Part shown: piece after piece, positions 6,442 through 16,428 of the stretch
Position numbering within the stretch: position 1 is the stretch's first letter
Layout of the letters: every line of letters starts with the position of its first letter
Assembly: GCA_035967665.1 (NCBI GenBank)
Contig: JAYWLB010000016.1
Coordinates: 1-64,000, forward strand
From: Arctic95D-9 sp035967665
Lineage (GTDB): Bacteria; Verrucomicrobiota; Verrucomicrobiia; Verrucomicrobiales; DEV007
Length of the DNA: 64,000 nucleotides
Reading direction: 5' to 3'
Translations under genes and position numbers: made by a program
The notes under the pieces: model-generated
Told to the model about the DNA's origin: nothing
The model's input: only the letters and a program-made list of their open reading frames with translations
Databases searched by the model: none

Positions 6442-8373
6442 ATGAAGCCCGGTCTGCGATTTCAAACCAAACTAATCCTCTCCATGATCTTCATGATTGT
6501 GATCGTCACCGTGGCGCTTCTCACGGCAACGTCGACTAAAGTCAAGAACGCCTACACAAGGGAGTTCTCGGAGGAATTCGATAACCTTGTCGATACCCTC
6601 AATCACTCAAGAATGGAGGGAGCTGAAGAGTTTACGGCGCTCTCAAGTGAACTTGCGAAAATGCCCGCAGTGATCAAATCCATTACCGGCAAACCTTCCA
6701 AAAGCGAAACAGCGGCTTTCTGGGAATTCTATCGGGAAAGCATGATCATGCGTGACCGGGGCGGGCCGGGTCCGATTCCGCCGAAGCCTTCGTCAGGAGG
6801 AAAAGGTACCGCGCCGCGTCCCTTTCCCGGCGCCGGTGAAATGGAGTCCCGGGTTGGCTTCGTCGCCGTAATCGGAAAGGACGGGCACATCACTCAGTTG
6901 GCCAGAGATGACGAGGCTTCGAGACGTCGCAAGCTCTCGCAGCGAATCGAACGCATTGCCGAGGGAAACAAAGAACGCTTTAATGCGATCCTCAAAAGCA
7001 GCAGCCATCACTCACTTTACATCCCCGTGGAAACTCCTGACGGGAGGGAGCAGGTCATCGAGATGGTCAGCACTCCGGTGATCTCGCCGGAAACGGGAGA
7101 GCAAATAGGTCGCTTCCTGCGCTCAACTTCGGTGGAATCGGAAGCGGAACGGTCACTCGAGCGCTACCAGTCGGAATTTGAGAGCGAAGAGCGGCTCAAA
7201 AGCGGCATTTATCTCGATGGACAGGTCTTTGGCCGAGGCCTTCAGATCAAGCAGTCCAAAGCCATCGCAAGAGTGGTTGAAGCAATCCTGAGCGATACGG
7301 GGGAGAAGCCGGCCTCCATGAAGATTGAGCACGAGATGTTCAGTAAGCCTTATCTCTTTTACCTCGAAAAGCTGAACGAAGACTCGAGTCCTCAGACGGT
7401 CTATCAGGTTGCTGCTTTTCCAATGTCGAACCTCATTGCCGATCTCAACGACCTGCGATTGAGAGGAAGCGGTATCGGAGCCCTCGCCCTTCTCCTCGGC
7501 GGCACGCTCGCCTTTTTTCTTTCCCGCAACCTCGCCGGTCCGATCAATGAGCTGTCGAAAGGAACCAAAGCGATCCGCGAGGGAAATCTCGACTGCCACC
7601 TTGAAATCAAGTCAAAGGACGAGCTCGGAGAGCTGACAGAATCATTCAATCAGATGGTCGACCAACTCAAACAAAAGGCCGTCTTCCGCGAGCTGCTGGG
7701 AAAGGTCAGCGATGAAAGCGTCGCTCAGGCGATGATCAGCGGCACCCTCGACCTCGAACTCGGCGGCGAGATCAAAGAGGTATCGATTCTGTTCTGCGAC
7801 ATTCGGGGATTCACCGAGCTGACCGAGAACATGCATCCCGGCGCGGTGATCGAAATGTTAAACGATCACATGACGGCGATGACGAAAGTGGTTCGAAGCT
7901 ACTACGGTGTCGTCGATAAATTCGTCGGTGACGAAATCATGGCTGTGTTCGGAGCCTTGAAATCGCACGGCAACGACGCTCACTACGCAGCAGCCTGCGC
8001 CCGCGCAATGATCGCCGAACGCGAGCGCCTCAACCGCGACCTGAAGGTCCCCATCGAAGTCGGCGTGGGGATTGCCTCAGGCGAAGTCGTCGCCGGGTGT
8101 ATGGGTTCGACAGACCGCCTCAACTACACTGTCCTCGGGGCGAAGGTGAACCTCGCGGCGCGGCTCTGCAACGTAGCGGAGAGCGGTGAGGTCGTTACCG
8201 ACGGTGCCACGATCGATCAAATCTCCCCCGCCCCGACGGCGGAAACGATCTCAGATTTAAATCTGAAAGGCTTCTCCAATCAGATCGAAGCCTTCCGACT
8301 GATCGATCTCACCGAACCGGATCCGAAAAACGAACCGGTCGTCAAAAAGGGGAAAGCGGCGAAAGCCTCGTGA
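6442..8373 (+). CDS. Membrane adenylate/guanylate cyclase with HAMP domain
   Basis: This 643-residue class III nucleotide cyclase has a first membrane helix at residues 10-29 and a periplasmic sensor region of about 310 residues with a Pro/Gly-rich loop. A second membrane helix lies at about 343-362, HAMP at about 363-415 and the catalytic domain at about 440-610. Both metal-binding aspartates are present (FCDIRGFT and FVGDEIMAVFG), as is the NYTVLGAKVNLAARL segment, so it should be active in making cAMP or cGMP in response to an external signal. It stands alone between divergent and convergent neighbours. Another, degenerate, cyclase lies at 45615-46922. Confidence 0.9.
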   Translation: MKPGLRFQTKLILSMIFMIVIVTVALLTATSTKVKNAYTREFSEEFDNLVDTLNHSRMEGAEEFTALSSELAKMPAVIKSITGKPSKSETAAFWEFYRESMIMRDRGGPGPIPPKPSSGGKGTAPRPFPGAGEMESRVGFVAVIGKDGHITQLARDDEASRRRKLSQRIERIAEGNKERFNAILKSSSHHSLYIPVETPDGREQVIEMVSTPVISPETGEQIGRFLRSTSVESEAERSLERYQSEFESEERLKSGIYLDGQVFGRGLQIKQSKAIARVVEAILSDTGEKPASMKIEHEMFSKPYLFYLEKLNEDSSPQTVYQVAAFPMSNLIADLNDLRLRGSGIGALALLLGGTLAFFLSRNLAGPINELSKGTKAIREGNLDCHLEIKSKDELGELTESFNQMVDQLKQKAVFRELLGKVSDESVAQAMISGTLDLELGGEIKEVSILFCDIRGFTELTENMHPGAVIEMLNDHMTAMTKVVRSYYGVVDKFVGDEIMAVFGALKSHGNDAHYAAACARAMIAERERLNRDLKVPIEVGVGIASGEVVAGCMGSTDRLNYTVLGAKVNLAARLCNVAESGEVVTDGATIDQISPAPTAETISDLNLKGFSNQIEAFRLIDLTEPDPKNEPVVKKGKAAKAS

Positions 8374-8389
8374 TCCCCCACGGATTTTG

Positions 8390-9709
8390 CTACTGCGCTT
8401 TATACTGAATTGAGATCTCCCGCCCCCCTCTTTTCAGTGTCAACGGTATCGAATCGCCCTTTTCGGTTTCCTCTAACAAATAAGCAATAATCTCCGCCTC
8501 GGTGGCACGGGTGTCCCTTCCTCCGATTGAAACAATCAGATCGCCCTCGCGCACCCCGGCCTTTCGGGCCACGGCATGATCGCCGTGCCTGCCGGCCCCC
8601 TTCACGGTCAGACCGACACCCGCCTTCCCCGACTCAACCGGAATCAGCACCATTCCCCCCAGCACCATTCGCCTCAAGTCCCAGGTTGAGACGCGCCAGC
8701 CGAAATCGCTTTTCCGCCTCCAGCCATCTTCAAGTGCGACCTCCACGAAAATCGTTTCATCATCCCTGCGGACCTTCATTGGAAGCGTGGTTTTGCCGGA
8801 GTCCTCATTTTGCAGGATCCACTGCAAATCAGCCTGAGAGATCAAAGGCTGCCCTTTGACATTGAGCAATTCGTCGCCCGCCTGAAGTCCCGCCTTCGCA
8901 GCCGCAGATCCGGGTATCACCCCGGAAACAGTCGCCCGGGTGTCAGAGGCGATGCTGAGACCGAACACCCCGGGCATCGGATACAGATAGAGGACATCAT
9001 CCGGAATCGGGCTTTTCGAGTCGCGAAGCCCCTGCCTCTCCGCATTGTGAATTTGATGACAGTGAATACAACTTTTCGCCGTCTCGTTTTGATAGTTGAT
9101 CATCGGCGTGTAGTTTTGAAGTTCCGGATACAGTTCCGCGCGTTCGTAGCGAGGCCTTGGTCCCCGCTTCTCCTCAAGTCCCGATGCCACGTCAGGGTAG
9201 CGCCGATGCAAATCCAGGGCGCCCTCCATCGAGGCCTTCAGCCCCTCCATCGAAATATGACGATCCGCGTGATCAGGTCGGTCCGAGCGTGTTCCGTAGC
9301 GCCCGTATATCGTCTCATCGGCATTCATGAAAAATACCGCGAACGACATGTCATAGTCGAACTGAAAGAGTGAGAGGTCCACTCCGTTCATTTGAATGAT
9401 CCGCAGACAGACGAACTCGTCCATCAGATCATCAATCGTATCATCGCGACGAACAACCTGCTCGTCGAACTCGCTACACGCGCTTCACGGGATACATCGG
9501 AAGACAATCATGAGTGGCTTGTTCGCCGCCTTCGCCACCGCTTTGGCTTTCTCGATATCGTTGTATATCCAGGTATCGTTCTCGAGAAGCTCAGCGCGAT
9601 CCTCCAGCACCATCTCATCGCGGGACTGCTTCGAGTCCGCAGCGAGCAGCGACGGTGTTGTGACAAAAAACAGCGCGACGGTAACAGCCACAAAAAAGGG
9701 TATCTTCAT
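8390..9709 (-). CDS. Thioredoxin-like / CxxCH / double-PDZ exported protein, probable selenoprotein (in-frame TGA)
   Basis: One reading frame of 439 codons is interrupted only by a TGA at 9487-9485. The N-terminus is a signal peptide (MKIPFFVAVTVALFFVTTPS). It is followed by a thioredoxin-type segment, NKPLMIVFRCIP-TGA-SACSEFDEQVV, in which TGA stands at the first position of a CxxC-type motif (U75-S-A-C78, with C72 before it). The frame continues with the same thioredoxin-like fold, a CIHCH heme-type motif at residues 214-218 and two PDZ domains (about 250-335 and 360-439). Reading TGA as selenocysteine restores a UxxC redox site. A 9-bp stem with a GGT loop 17 nt after the TGA fits a bacterial SECIS. 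The ATG at 9709 is preferred over a TTG at 9736. It lies 54 bp downstream of the 1,389-residue cytochrome protein. A point mutation or sequencing error is the alternative. Confidence 0.75.
9447..9467 (-). promoter_or_regulatory. Candidate bacterial SECIS stem-loop
   Basis: On the minus strand CGACGAGCA-GGT-TGTTCGTCG forms a 9-bp stem (one G-U pair) with a three-base GGT loop. It begins 17 nt after the in-frame TGA at 9487-9485. The core GCAGGT in the apical part is also found in the E. coli fdhF SECIS, and the distance from TGA to loop (26 nt) is within the range known for bacterial selenoprotein mRNAs. Confidence 0.55.
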
Positions 9710-9763
9710 CCCGCGGATGATAGATACCCCTTTCAATTATGTGAAGCCTATTTTCTCAGCACA

Positions 9764-12700
9764 TCACTCGGCATGAGGATGCTCCTTCAGCAGGTCTGCA
9801 GGGTTGTACATCGTCTTCTGATCTTTCGTTGCCGCTCTCACTTTCGCGACTTCCTCAGCCGAAATTGGCCCTGCCTTGTTTGACCAGGAATTCCTGACAT
9901 AAGTCAAAACTGCAGCAAGCTCATCATCCTTGAGAATATACTCAAACGGAGTCATCGGGACCACGCCGGGATATGATTTACCGTTCACCTCGATCGGTCC
10001 CATCACTCCTTTGAGAGCAACTTTAATGAGACGCTCAGAATCGCCATTGACCCACTTCGTTCCATCGAGCGGAGGAAATCCAGCGGCGTCGAGACCTTTA
10101 CCATTCGCCTGGTGACAGGTTCCGCAGTGCGCCTCACGGGCATAGATTTCAGCTCCCGTGATGTAGAGCTTTTTGTCTTTTCCTTTGAGATGTTTCGGAG
10201 CCTGAATGCGAAGATTCTTATCAGAGTCCTCCAGAATCTCGTGAGAAAGGGCGGCCTTTGCCGTCTTGAAGGAGTCTTCTGAATACTTATCGAGCCCTTT
10301 CGCTTCAGCTGCCGCAAGGATAGCGAGTCCATCCTCCGAATCCAGCCACGAAGCAGCCGTGATCGCTTCGAGGCGAACCCGACCATGCTCATCTCCCGCT
10401 GCAGCGAGCATGAGCTCCTGGAAATCAGCCACTTTGCCCTCATTGAATCGAAGAACGCGGGCGGCACCGGCACGGACCTTGTGATCCTCAGATTTCAACA
10501 AAGTCTTCAGGAGATCAACATCGACGCGATTGCTGCCCCAGGTCACCCAGAGAGCCTCGAGCTTGTGCCTGTCATCTTTCAAAGTCGGCACCCATTTTTG
10601 GACTGCGGCTACGACAGCGTTCGCGTCACGACCACGGAGCTCTCTGCGAGTGCGGTAACGTGAGCGATACTCGTGCAGTTTCAGATTTTCGAGAAGATGC
10701 TCAATGCTCTCCCCGTCGATTTTAGCCGGCTCAACAAGCGGACGCGACGGGTAGGTGACGCGGTAGATACGACCGTGAACGTGGTCGCGAAGCGGGTCAC
10801 GTGCGCTGTGCTGCATGTGACCGATGAGAGCATTGTGCCAGTCGACCACGTAGAGCGAGCCGTCAGGGGCAAACTCGATGTCAACGGGACGGAAGTTAAG
10901 GTCTTTTGATACGAAAAGATCCTGGCGGAACTTAGTCGTGAAACCCGTACCATCTTCGATGACCTGATGCTGCTTCGCGCCCAGATAACCGATCGCATTG
11001 GTCAGGAGGATATCGCCCTGAACCTCATCGGGAAAGTGACTGCTCGAAACAAACTCAAGCCCGGAAGTCGGACGAACCGACTGGTCAGTGATAATGTCAG
11101 GAGCCTTCATGTTCACGCCATAAACAGGCTTCACCGAACCCGGCATCATCCAGGAAAGGCTCGTGCCGGAGGTGTGAAGGAAAAAGTCCTGTCCATAGTC
11201 ATCGAAAGCGATTCCCCATGGATTCGGAATACTAAACTGCGCGTAGCGGATCAGCTTTTTGTTCTGAGGTGAGTAACGATCAAAGCCGCCATTGGTTCCG
11301 CGAACCGGACCGTAGGCAGTCTCGACATTGGTGTGGAGGAAAACCCCCTCGCCCATCAGGATCGCCCCACTTGGATCAGCGCAGAATGCGGAGATGGCGT
11401 GGTGCGTGTCATGATCGTCAAATCCACTCATGAGCACCTCGCGAGTGTCATATTTGTCATCACCGTTGGTGTCCTGCAGGAAAACAAGGCTGCCACTTTG
11501 AGAAACGTAAACGCCATCATGGGCAATCTCGAAACCGATCGGAATGTGAAGGTCATCAGCAAACGCCGTTTCCTTGTCGGCTTTGCCGTCGCCATCGGTA
11601 TCTTCGAGGATAAGGAGCTTATCCTGAGGGAGTGGATCGCCGATCCGGTAGTGAGGGTAGCTCTCCATCGTCGCGACCCAGAGTCGACCTTTGTTATCAA
11701 ACGAAAGCTGAACAGGATTCGCGAGTGATGGAAACTGCTCTTCGGAAGCGAAAAGCTCAATCTTATACCCCTCAGCGGTGGTTAACTGGGACTCGACCTC
11801 TTTTCCGGGGCGATAGTCCACGGTTCCGTTTTTCACACTCGGGACGTAGTTCGTTTCCACCGGGGGAAGCACGTAAGTCTGCGCATCCTTCGCAACGATA
11901 TCGAACGGCTCATCTTTCAAACGCGCCCAGATTGCCTGATCACGAATCACGGTGTACTCACGGGTCTTTTTCAGCTCATGCGGGTAGTTGTCGGGACCGA
12001 ACGGGTTGTAACGACGTCCGTAAACGTGAACTCCGTTGGGAACTTTGAAATCATTCAGCCACGACCAGTTTTTCTCCTCAACGGCAGAATGAACGACAGA
12101 ACGTTTATCCTCGTCGACTTTTCCCTTTCCAAAAGCGGCGTCAGCGATCACCGGCGCGAGCTTCTGATATCCGGCGTCATTAAAAAGTGCGCCGTCGATG
12201 GTGTATTCGTTAGCACCTGAATACCAGGCCAGAGTTGGCGTGAAAGCATCTACAAAGAGCACACCGTTCGCCGCGGCCACTTCACTGGAAGCATCCGTGT
12301 AGAGCTTGAGATTTTTGTTTTCTTCGACACCGTCCGGCGTGTCATACTGAGCAGAAAGATTCTGAAAAGCAGTCGGCGAGATGAGCGCGATTTGCGGTGC
12401 GCTCTTGCCATTGTATTTCTGAGCGGCGGTGTGCTTCAAAAAGGCATCGAGTTCCTTCTTGTAGCGCTCAACACCCTCAGGGCCTTCAAACGAGGAGTTG
12501 AATCCGAAGAAGGCCAGAATCGTATCCGCTTTGAGACGGGTCAGCCACTGGTCGGGAGTTTCAAAATGCCCCTGTGGCTTTGTATTGGTCTGAAGTTCTT
12601 TGCGAAGAAGCTCCTTCGCACCGGGAAACGCGTACTGTTCAGCGTAGTTACGACCGGGATGCGGACGGAAGCCGGGAGTATTCCCCTCGTCGGCCATGTT

Positions 12701-13933
12701 GCGAATCGTGATGTCCTTGTCAGGAAAACGGAGGAACAGTTCAGTCTCAAAGTGATTGAAATGATTCATCCTCGAAGCCATTCCGGATCCGATGATAACG
12801 ATGCGATCACCGTCGTTCACTTTCAGTGGAGCTGCTTTCTTAACATTGGCAGCGCCCTTGCCTTTCTCCGCCTGCGGAGTTGTGGCATTCTTGAACTTCT
12901 CTGAGCCGGGAATGAAATCGAACGGCTTCAGACCCACTTTGTATGCTTTAAAGCTGAAGTTGGAAGGCTCATAGCCGGCGGGAAGAGCAACCTCCACTTT
13001 CTCGGGAATCTCCATTCCCAGTCCCCAGAAAACGCCATTCACAACGAGACGGCGAAGGCTCTCGTCGAGAAGATCGATCGCGGCACCCATCGTCGTTGTG
13101 AAAATCTTATTCGTCGTTCCGTCCTCGTGCTTGTATTCGCGAGTCCAGGCGATCGGCTGCATCGGATCGTTCTTCGCAGCAACGCCAGCGGAATCAGATT
13201 CGAGCGTCTCTGTCACTTCACCGCGAAGGAGAATCGTCGACGGCTGAAGCGGATCGGCGCCGTAGACATCCGACGTTGCAAAAATCGTTCCCACTCCGTT
13301 CAGGATCGGGTTGTCCTTATTCGCCTCCTCAACCACCGAGCGGGCGCCTTCCACTTTGTGCTTCCCGTGGTGACTCACCCACGTCTCACCGAGAACCTGA
13401 CGTCCAAATCCCTTTTCCCAGCCGGAATCAGCGGGCGCCTGCCAACCATATTTGGCCCACTTTCCCTTTTTATCCGTATTAAAAGCATGGGTGGAAGTTC
13501 TCAGTGCGATCATGGGAACGCCCCGGTTCAACGCCGCGTCGAACTTCTCCATCGCCTCGTCCTGCCAGTGACGGAAGCGCAGGCCGAGAATGATGAGATC
13601 AGCCGAATCGAGCGCCTCAGGATGGCTCAGATTGTCACCCTTGTCAGGGTTAACCGTCCCGTCGTCATTCAGGGAAAAGAGCACCGTGCATTTGAATCCC
13701 TGCTCCGCGAGAACCATTGCCATCATCGGCATGGACTCTTCCGAGCGATACTCTTCATCGCCGGAGAGGAGAACGACGTGCTTCCCTTTACCGGGACCGC
13801 TATCACCTTCGAAAACGAGAAATTTCGAATCCGGAGAATTCGCGTGGGCAAAGCTGAACATCCCTGTGAGCAGGATTCCGAAGAAAAACGCTGCGCAGGC
13901 AAGCCATCGTGTGGAGCTGTATTTACTTAACAT
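9764..13933 (-). CDS. ThuA-like / SGNH-like / PVC-type heme-binding dehydrogenase / cytochrome c fusion
   Basis: This 1,389-residue exported protein has a signal peptide (1-31) and then a ThuA-like glutamine-amidotransferase-fold domain (about 45-310). An SGNH-hydrolase-like domain follows (about 375-620; IIGSGMASRMNHF at its start). Next comes the beta-propeller dehydrogenase typical of Planctomycetes and Verrucomicrobiota (about 725-1090), a HEAT-like region (about 1120-1220) and a mono-heme cytochrome c with CGTCH near 1270 and a likely Met ligand in VVPMTP. Family context points to periplasmic oxidation of a sugar or polyol, with electrons passed to the cytochrome; the substrate is not known. 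The thioredoxin/PDZ gene follows on the same strand. Confidence 0.85.
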   Translation of the reverse strand: MLSKYSSTRWLACAAFFFGILLTGMFSFAHANSPDSKFLVFEGDSGPGKGKHVVLLSGDEEYRSEESMPMMAMVLAEQGFKCTVLFSLNDDGTVNPDKGDNLSHPEALDSADLIILGLRFRHWQDEAMEKFDAALNRGVPMIALRTSTHAFNTDKKGKWAKYGWQAPADSGWEKGFGRQVLGETWVSHHGKHKVEGARSVVEEANKDNPILNGVGTIFATSDVYGADPLQPSTILLRGEVTETLESDSAGVAAKNDPMQPIAWTREYKHEDGTTNKIFTTTMGAAIDLLDESLRRLVVNGVFWGLGMEIPEKVEVALPAGYEPSNFSFKAYKVGLKPFDFIPGSEKFKNATTPQAEKGKGAANVKKAAPLKVNDGDRIVIIGSGMASRMNHFNHFETELFLRFPDKDITIRNMADEGNTPGFRPHPGRNYAEQYAFPGAKELLRKELQTNTKPQGHFETPDQWLTRLKADTILAFFGFNSSFEGPEGVERYKKELDAFLKHTAAQKYNGKSAPQIALISPTAFQNLSAQYDTPDGVEENKNLKLYTDASSEVAAANGVLFVDAFTPTLAWYSGANEYTIDGALFNDAGYQKLAPVIADAAFGKGKVDEDKRSVVHSAVEEKNWSWLNDFKVPNGVHVYGRRYNPFGPDNYPHELKKTREYTVIRDQAIWARLKDEPFDIVAKDAQTYVLPPVETNYVPSVKNGTVDYRPGKEVESQLTTAEGYKIELFASEEQFPSLANPVQLSFDNKGRLWVATMESYPHYRIGDPLPQDKLLILEDTDGDGKADKETAFADDLHIPIGFEIAHDGVYVSQSGSLVFLQDTNGDDKYDTREVLMSGFDDHDTHHAISAFCADPSGAILMGEGVFLHTNVETAYGPVRGTNGGFDRYSPQNKKLIRYAQFSIPNPWGIAFDDYGQDFFLHTSGTSLSWMMPGSVKPVYGVNMKAPDIITDQSVRPTSGLEFVSSSHFPDEVQGDILLTNAIGYLGAKQHQVIEDGTGFTTKFRQDLFVSKDLNFRPVDIEFAPDGSLYVVDWHNALIGHMQHSARDPLRDHVHGRIYRVTYPSRPLVEPAKIDGESIEHLLENLKLHEYRSRYRTRRELRGRDANAVVAAVQKWVPTLKDDRHKLEALWVTWGSNRVDVDLLKTLLKSEDHKVRAGAARVLRFNEGKVADFQELMLAAAGDEHGRVRLEAITAASWLDSEDGLAILAAAEAKGLDKYSEDSFKTAKAALSHEILEDSDKNLRIQAPKHLKGKDKKLYITGAEIYAREAHCGTCHQANGKGLDAAGFPPLDGTKWVNGDSERLIKVALKGVMGPIEVNGKSYPGVVPMTPFEYILKDDELAAVLTYVRNSWSNKAGPISAEEVAKVRAATKDQKTMYNPADLLKEHPHAE

Positions 13934-14169
13934 GGTTGATTCAAAATTGGGATTTTGGAGAGCGAAGAATGCCCGATCACCAATTAATGTCCAGCCTTAA
14001 GAAAATCTCTCAAAAAAATTGAAACTTTATCACGTCCCTGTCCGCAGCGCCCTCTTCCGCTCTCTGAGACACCCGTTGAATGCCACGGTTTCGGTTTGCG
14101 GAACGATGAAGCTCAGCTATGTAATGGTCTTTCCACAAGGAATTGCCCAAGCAGACACCCGCTAATCCC

Positions 14170-15777
14170 ATGTTAACGATTCGAAAACTCAAAAAGTCCT
14201 ACGGAGGGGAAACACTCTTCGAAGATGCCGATCTGCAAATCAACTACGGTGAGCGCGTCGCTCTCGTGGGACCCAACGGAGCCGGAAAATCGACGATTTT
14301 TCGTATCATTCTTAAAGAGGAAGAGGCAGACAGAGGAACCGTGGAGCGTGACGAGTGGACCCTCGTGGGATTCCTTCCCCAGGAAAGTGAAGACGTCGGT
14401 GACTACACCGTGATTCAGATTGCAACGGGACGGGCCGGCGAAATTGAGAAACTCGAGGCAACCCTGAAGAAGTATGAGGACGCGGGAACCGTTGATGTTC
14501 CGGAGTATTCCGAGGCGCAGGGCATGTTTGACGCCCTCAACGACCCCAAAGTGGAGGCGAAAGCCAAGAAAATGCTCCGTGGCCTCGGCTACGCAGAGAC
14601 GGACTTTGAGCGTCCTGCCAAGGAGATGTCCGGTGGCTGGATTATGCGGGCTCACCTTGCCCGCCTCCTCGTGATCGAGCCGGATCTGCTCATGCTCGAT
14701 GAGCCTACCAACCACCTTGACCTCATGTCCTTGCTCTGGTTCCAGGACTATCTCAAGAATTACTCAGGTGCCATCCTCATGATTTCGCACGACCGCGAAT
14801 TCATGGACGAGCTCGTCGAGTCGGTTTACGACATCAACGAGAAAAAGCTGAATGCCTACACCGGCAACTATTCCGCCTTCGTCGAACAGCGTCACGCGCA
14901 ATACGAGCAGCAGAACAACGCCTATAAGAATCAGCAAAAGCAGATCAAAGAGCTCCAGGCATTCGCCAACAAATTCCGTTCTGTTTCATCGAAAGCATCT
15001 CAGGCCCAATCCAAGCTCAAGGAGATTGAGCGGATGGAGAAAATCGAGAAACCGATGTCGCCGAAGAAGCCGTTCCGCTTTCAAATCCCCGAACCTCCCC
15101 GGGGCGGGCAGAAAGCGATGACTCTGGAAAACATCGACTTTGCCTACGGAAAACATAAAGTCTACGAAGGCCTCGACCTCACAATCGAACGCGGCGAGCG
15201 GACCGTGCTGGTAGGACCGAACGGCTCGGGTAAGTCGACACTTCTCAAACTGCTCGCCGGAGAGCTCACTGCCCAATCCGGAAACTACACCCCGGGGCAC
15301 AATGCGAAAATCGGTTACTTTTCCCAGCACCGCGCTGCGACCCTCGATCCAAATGCGAGCGTTCTTTCCGAAGTGCTGAATGCTGCTCCGACGCTCCGTG
15401 AAGACGAAGCCCGCGGCATTCTCGGTTCTTTCATGTTCCGCAAGGAAGAGGTCTACAAAATGACGAAGGTCCTCAGTGGTGGAGAGAAGAGCCGACTCAA
15501 CCTCGTCAAGTTCCTCGTCGACCCGCCGAACATCCTTCTCATGGATGAGCCCACGACCCACCTCGACATCCTTACGGTTGAATCACTTATCCTCGCGCTG
15601 GAAAGCTATGCCGGAACACTCGTATTCATCTCCCACGATGTTCACTTTATTAAAACGCTGGCTACAGACGTGATCCACGTTGCAAACGGCGTTGCGAAGC
15701 GTTTCCACGGAGACTGGGATTACTTCATCGAGAAGTCCGGAGCCGGAGACGAGCGGGCCGCTCTCACCGCAGATTAA
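14170..15777 (+). CDS. ABC-F family ATP-binding protein
   Basis: This 535-residue protein has two tandem ABC ATPase domains and no membrane part. Domain 1 has Walker A GPNGAGKST, signature MSGGWIMRAHLA and Walker B LLMLDEPTNHLD. Domain 2 has GPNGSGKST, LSGGEKSRLNLVK and ILLMDEPTTHLD. A charged linker of about 80 residues joins them. ABC-F proteins act on the ribosome, as translation factors or antibiotic-target protection proteins; the general YbiT/Uup-like layout fits a housekeeping role. The ATG at 14170 is preferred over an upstream TTG at 14143, since the family starts with MLTIRKLKKSYG-like sequence. Confidence 0.92.
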   Translation: MLTIRKLKKSYGGETLFEDADLQINYGERVALVGPNGAGKSTIFRIILKEEEADRGTVERDEWTLVGFLPQESEDVGDYTVIQIATGRAGEIEKLEATLKKYEDAGTVDVPEYSEAQGMFDALNDPKVEAKAKKMLRGLGYAETDFERPAKEMSGGWIMRAHLARLLVIEPDLLMLDEPTNHLDLMSLLWFQDYLKNYSGAILMISHDREFMDELVESVYDINEKKLNAYTGNYSAFVEQRHAQYEQQNNAYKNQQKQIKELQAFANKFRSVSSKASQAQSKLKEIERMEKIEKPMSPKKPFRFQIPEPPRGGQKAMTLENIDFAYGKHKVYEGLDLTIERGERTVLVGPNGSGKSTLLKLLAGELTAQSGNYTPGHNAKIGYFSQHRAATLDPNASVLSEVLNAAPTLREDEARGILGSFMFRKEEVYKMTKVLSGGEKSRLNLVKFLVDPPNILLMDEPTTHLDILTVESLILALESYAGTLVFISHDVHFIKTLATDVIHVANGVAKRFHGDWDYFIEKSGAGDERAALTAD

Positions 15778-15808
15778 GGCCCCTGCGCCGGGAAAATTCG
15801 ATTCCGCC

Positions 15809-15827
15809 GGGGCGTTCACTACGCCCC
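15809..15827. terminator. Hairpin between convergent genes
   Basis: GGGGCGT-TCACT-ACGCCCC forms a 7-bp GC-rich stem just after the ABC-F gene and one base before the stop of the convergent 15829-16230 gene. Neither side has a clear T-run, so termination would be weak or bidirectional. Confidence 0.4.
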
Positions 15828-15828
15828 G

Positions 15829-16230
15829 CTAGCCGGCTTCCGCTTTGTCGACCTCCTCACGGATCCAGCTCACCGCTGTTTCCAGGTCTGAAAAACACTG
15901 AAACTTGTAGGAATCCCCTACAATACGTTTCTCAAGAAGCGCACTGTTTAAGTGTGAACTTTTTTCAGTGACCATCGCAAAGGCGACCATGTTTTCCTCA
16001 AACTTCGGGGCCTCATGATGAATCGTAGGCTGCAACGAGTATTCGTTCAGCCGCTTTGAGATATAGCCCCATTTAGCCCCTTTAAAATTGGCCTTTGCGA
16101 TCTCAATCAGCTGGATGAATTCGGCGAGACGAATATCAGCCCCCTCCTTGACTTCACCGATAATAAAACGGTCACCGATCGTCAAAGTGCCGAAATTCAA
16201 TTCTTCTGTTCTTAGACCCTCCTCGTCCAT
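15829..16230 (-). CDS. STAS/SpoIIAA-like domain protein
   Basis: This small soluble protein of 133 residues has alternating beta strands and amphipathic helices. The ending, FQCFSDLETAVSWIREEVDK, and the middle section, KANFKGAKWGYISKRLNEYS, resemble the SpoIIAA/STAS-like fold proteins common in marine Bacteroidota and Verrucomicrobiota. No phosphorylation site is evident. The assignment is from fold-like pattern only. It is convergent with the ABC-F gene and stands alone. Confidence 0.5.
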   Translation of the reverse strand: MDEEGLRTEELNFGTLTIGDRFIIGEVKEGADIRLAEFIQLIEIAKANFKGAKWGYISKRLNEYSLQPTIHHEAPKFEENMVAFAMVTEKSSHLNSALLEKRIVGDSYKFQCFSDLETAVSWIREEVDKAEAG

Positions 16231-16428
16231 CGCGTATCTTGCTATGTCTTTTACGGACTATCAAAGCCAAAAACCGCTCAATTTCCGAATCGCAATTGAT
16301 CGTCAATTTTTTCGGTAGGGATGAGAAAAAAGACAGGGAATCAAGCTGCACATTCACGAAGCCTGCAACTCTACCTTTCTCAGTAATCACGTAATAGCTC
16401 GCCACTGAAAAGTCTGCCATGGTGAAGA

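Noticed and set aside
8390..9424. The PDZ part as a separate gene starting at ATG 9424
   Set aside because: It begins inside a thioredoxin-like segment, has no ribosome-binding site and lacks a signal peptide, while the upstream frame supplies one and differs only by a single TGA.
16172..16420. Minus-strand ORF of 82 codons ahead of the STAS-like gene
   Set aside because: It overlaps the start of that gene, has no recognisable motif and its composition is low in conserved features; support is too weak.
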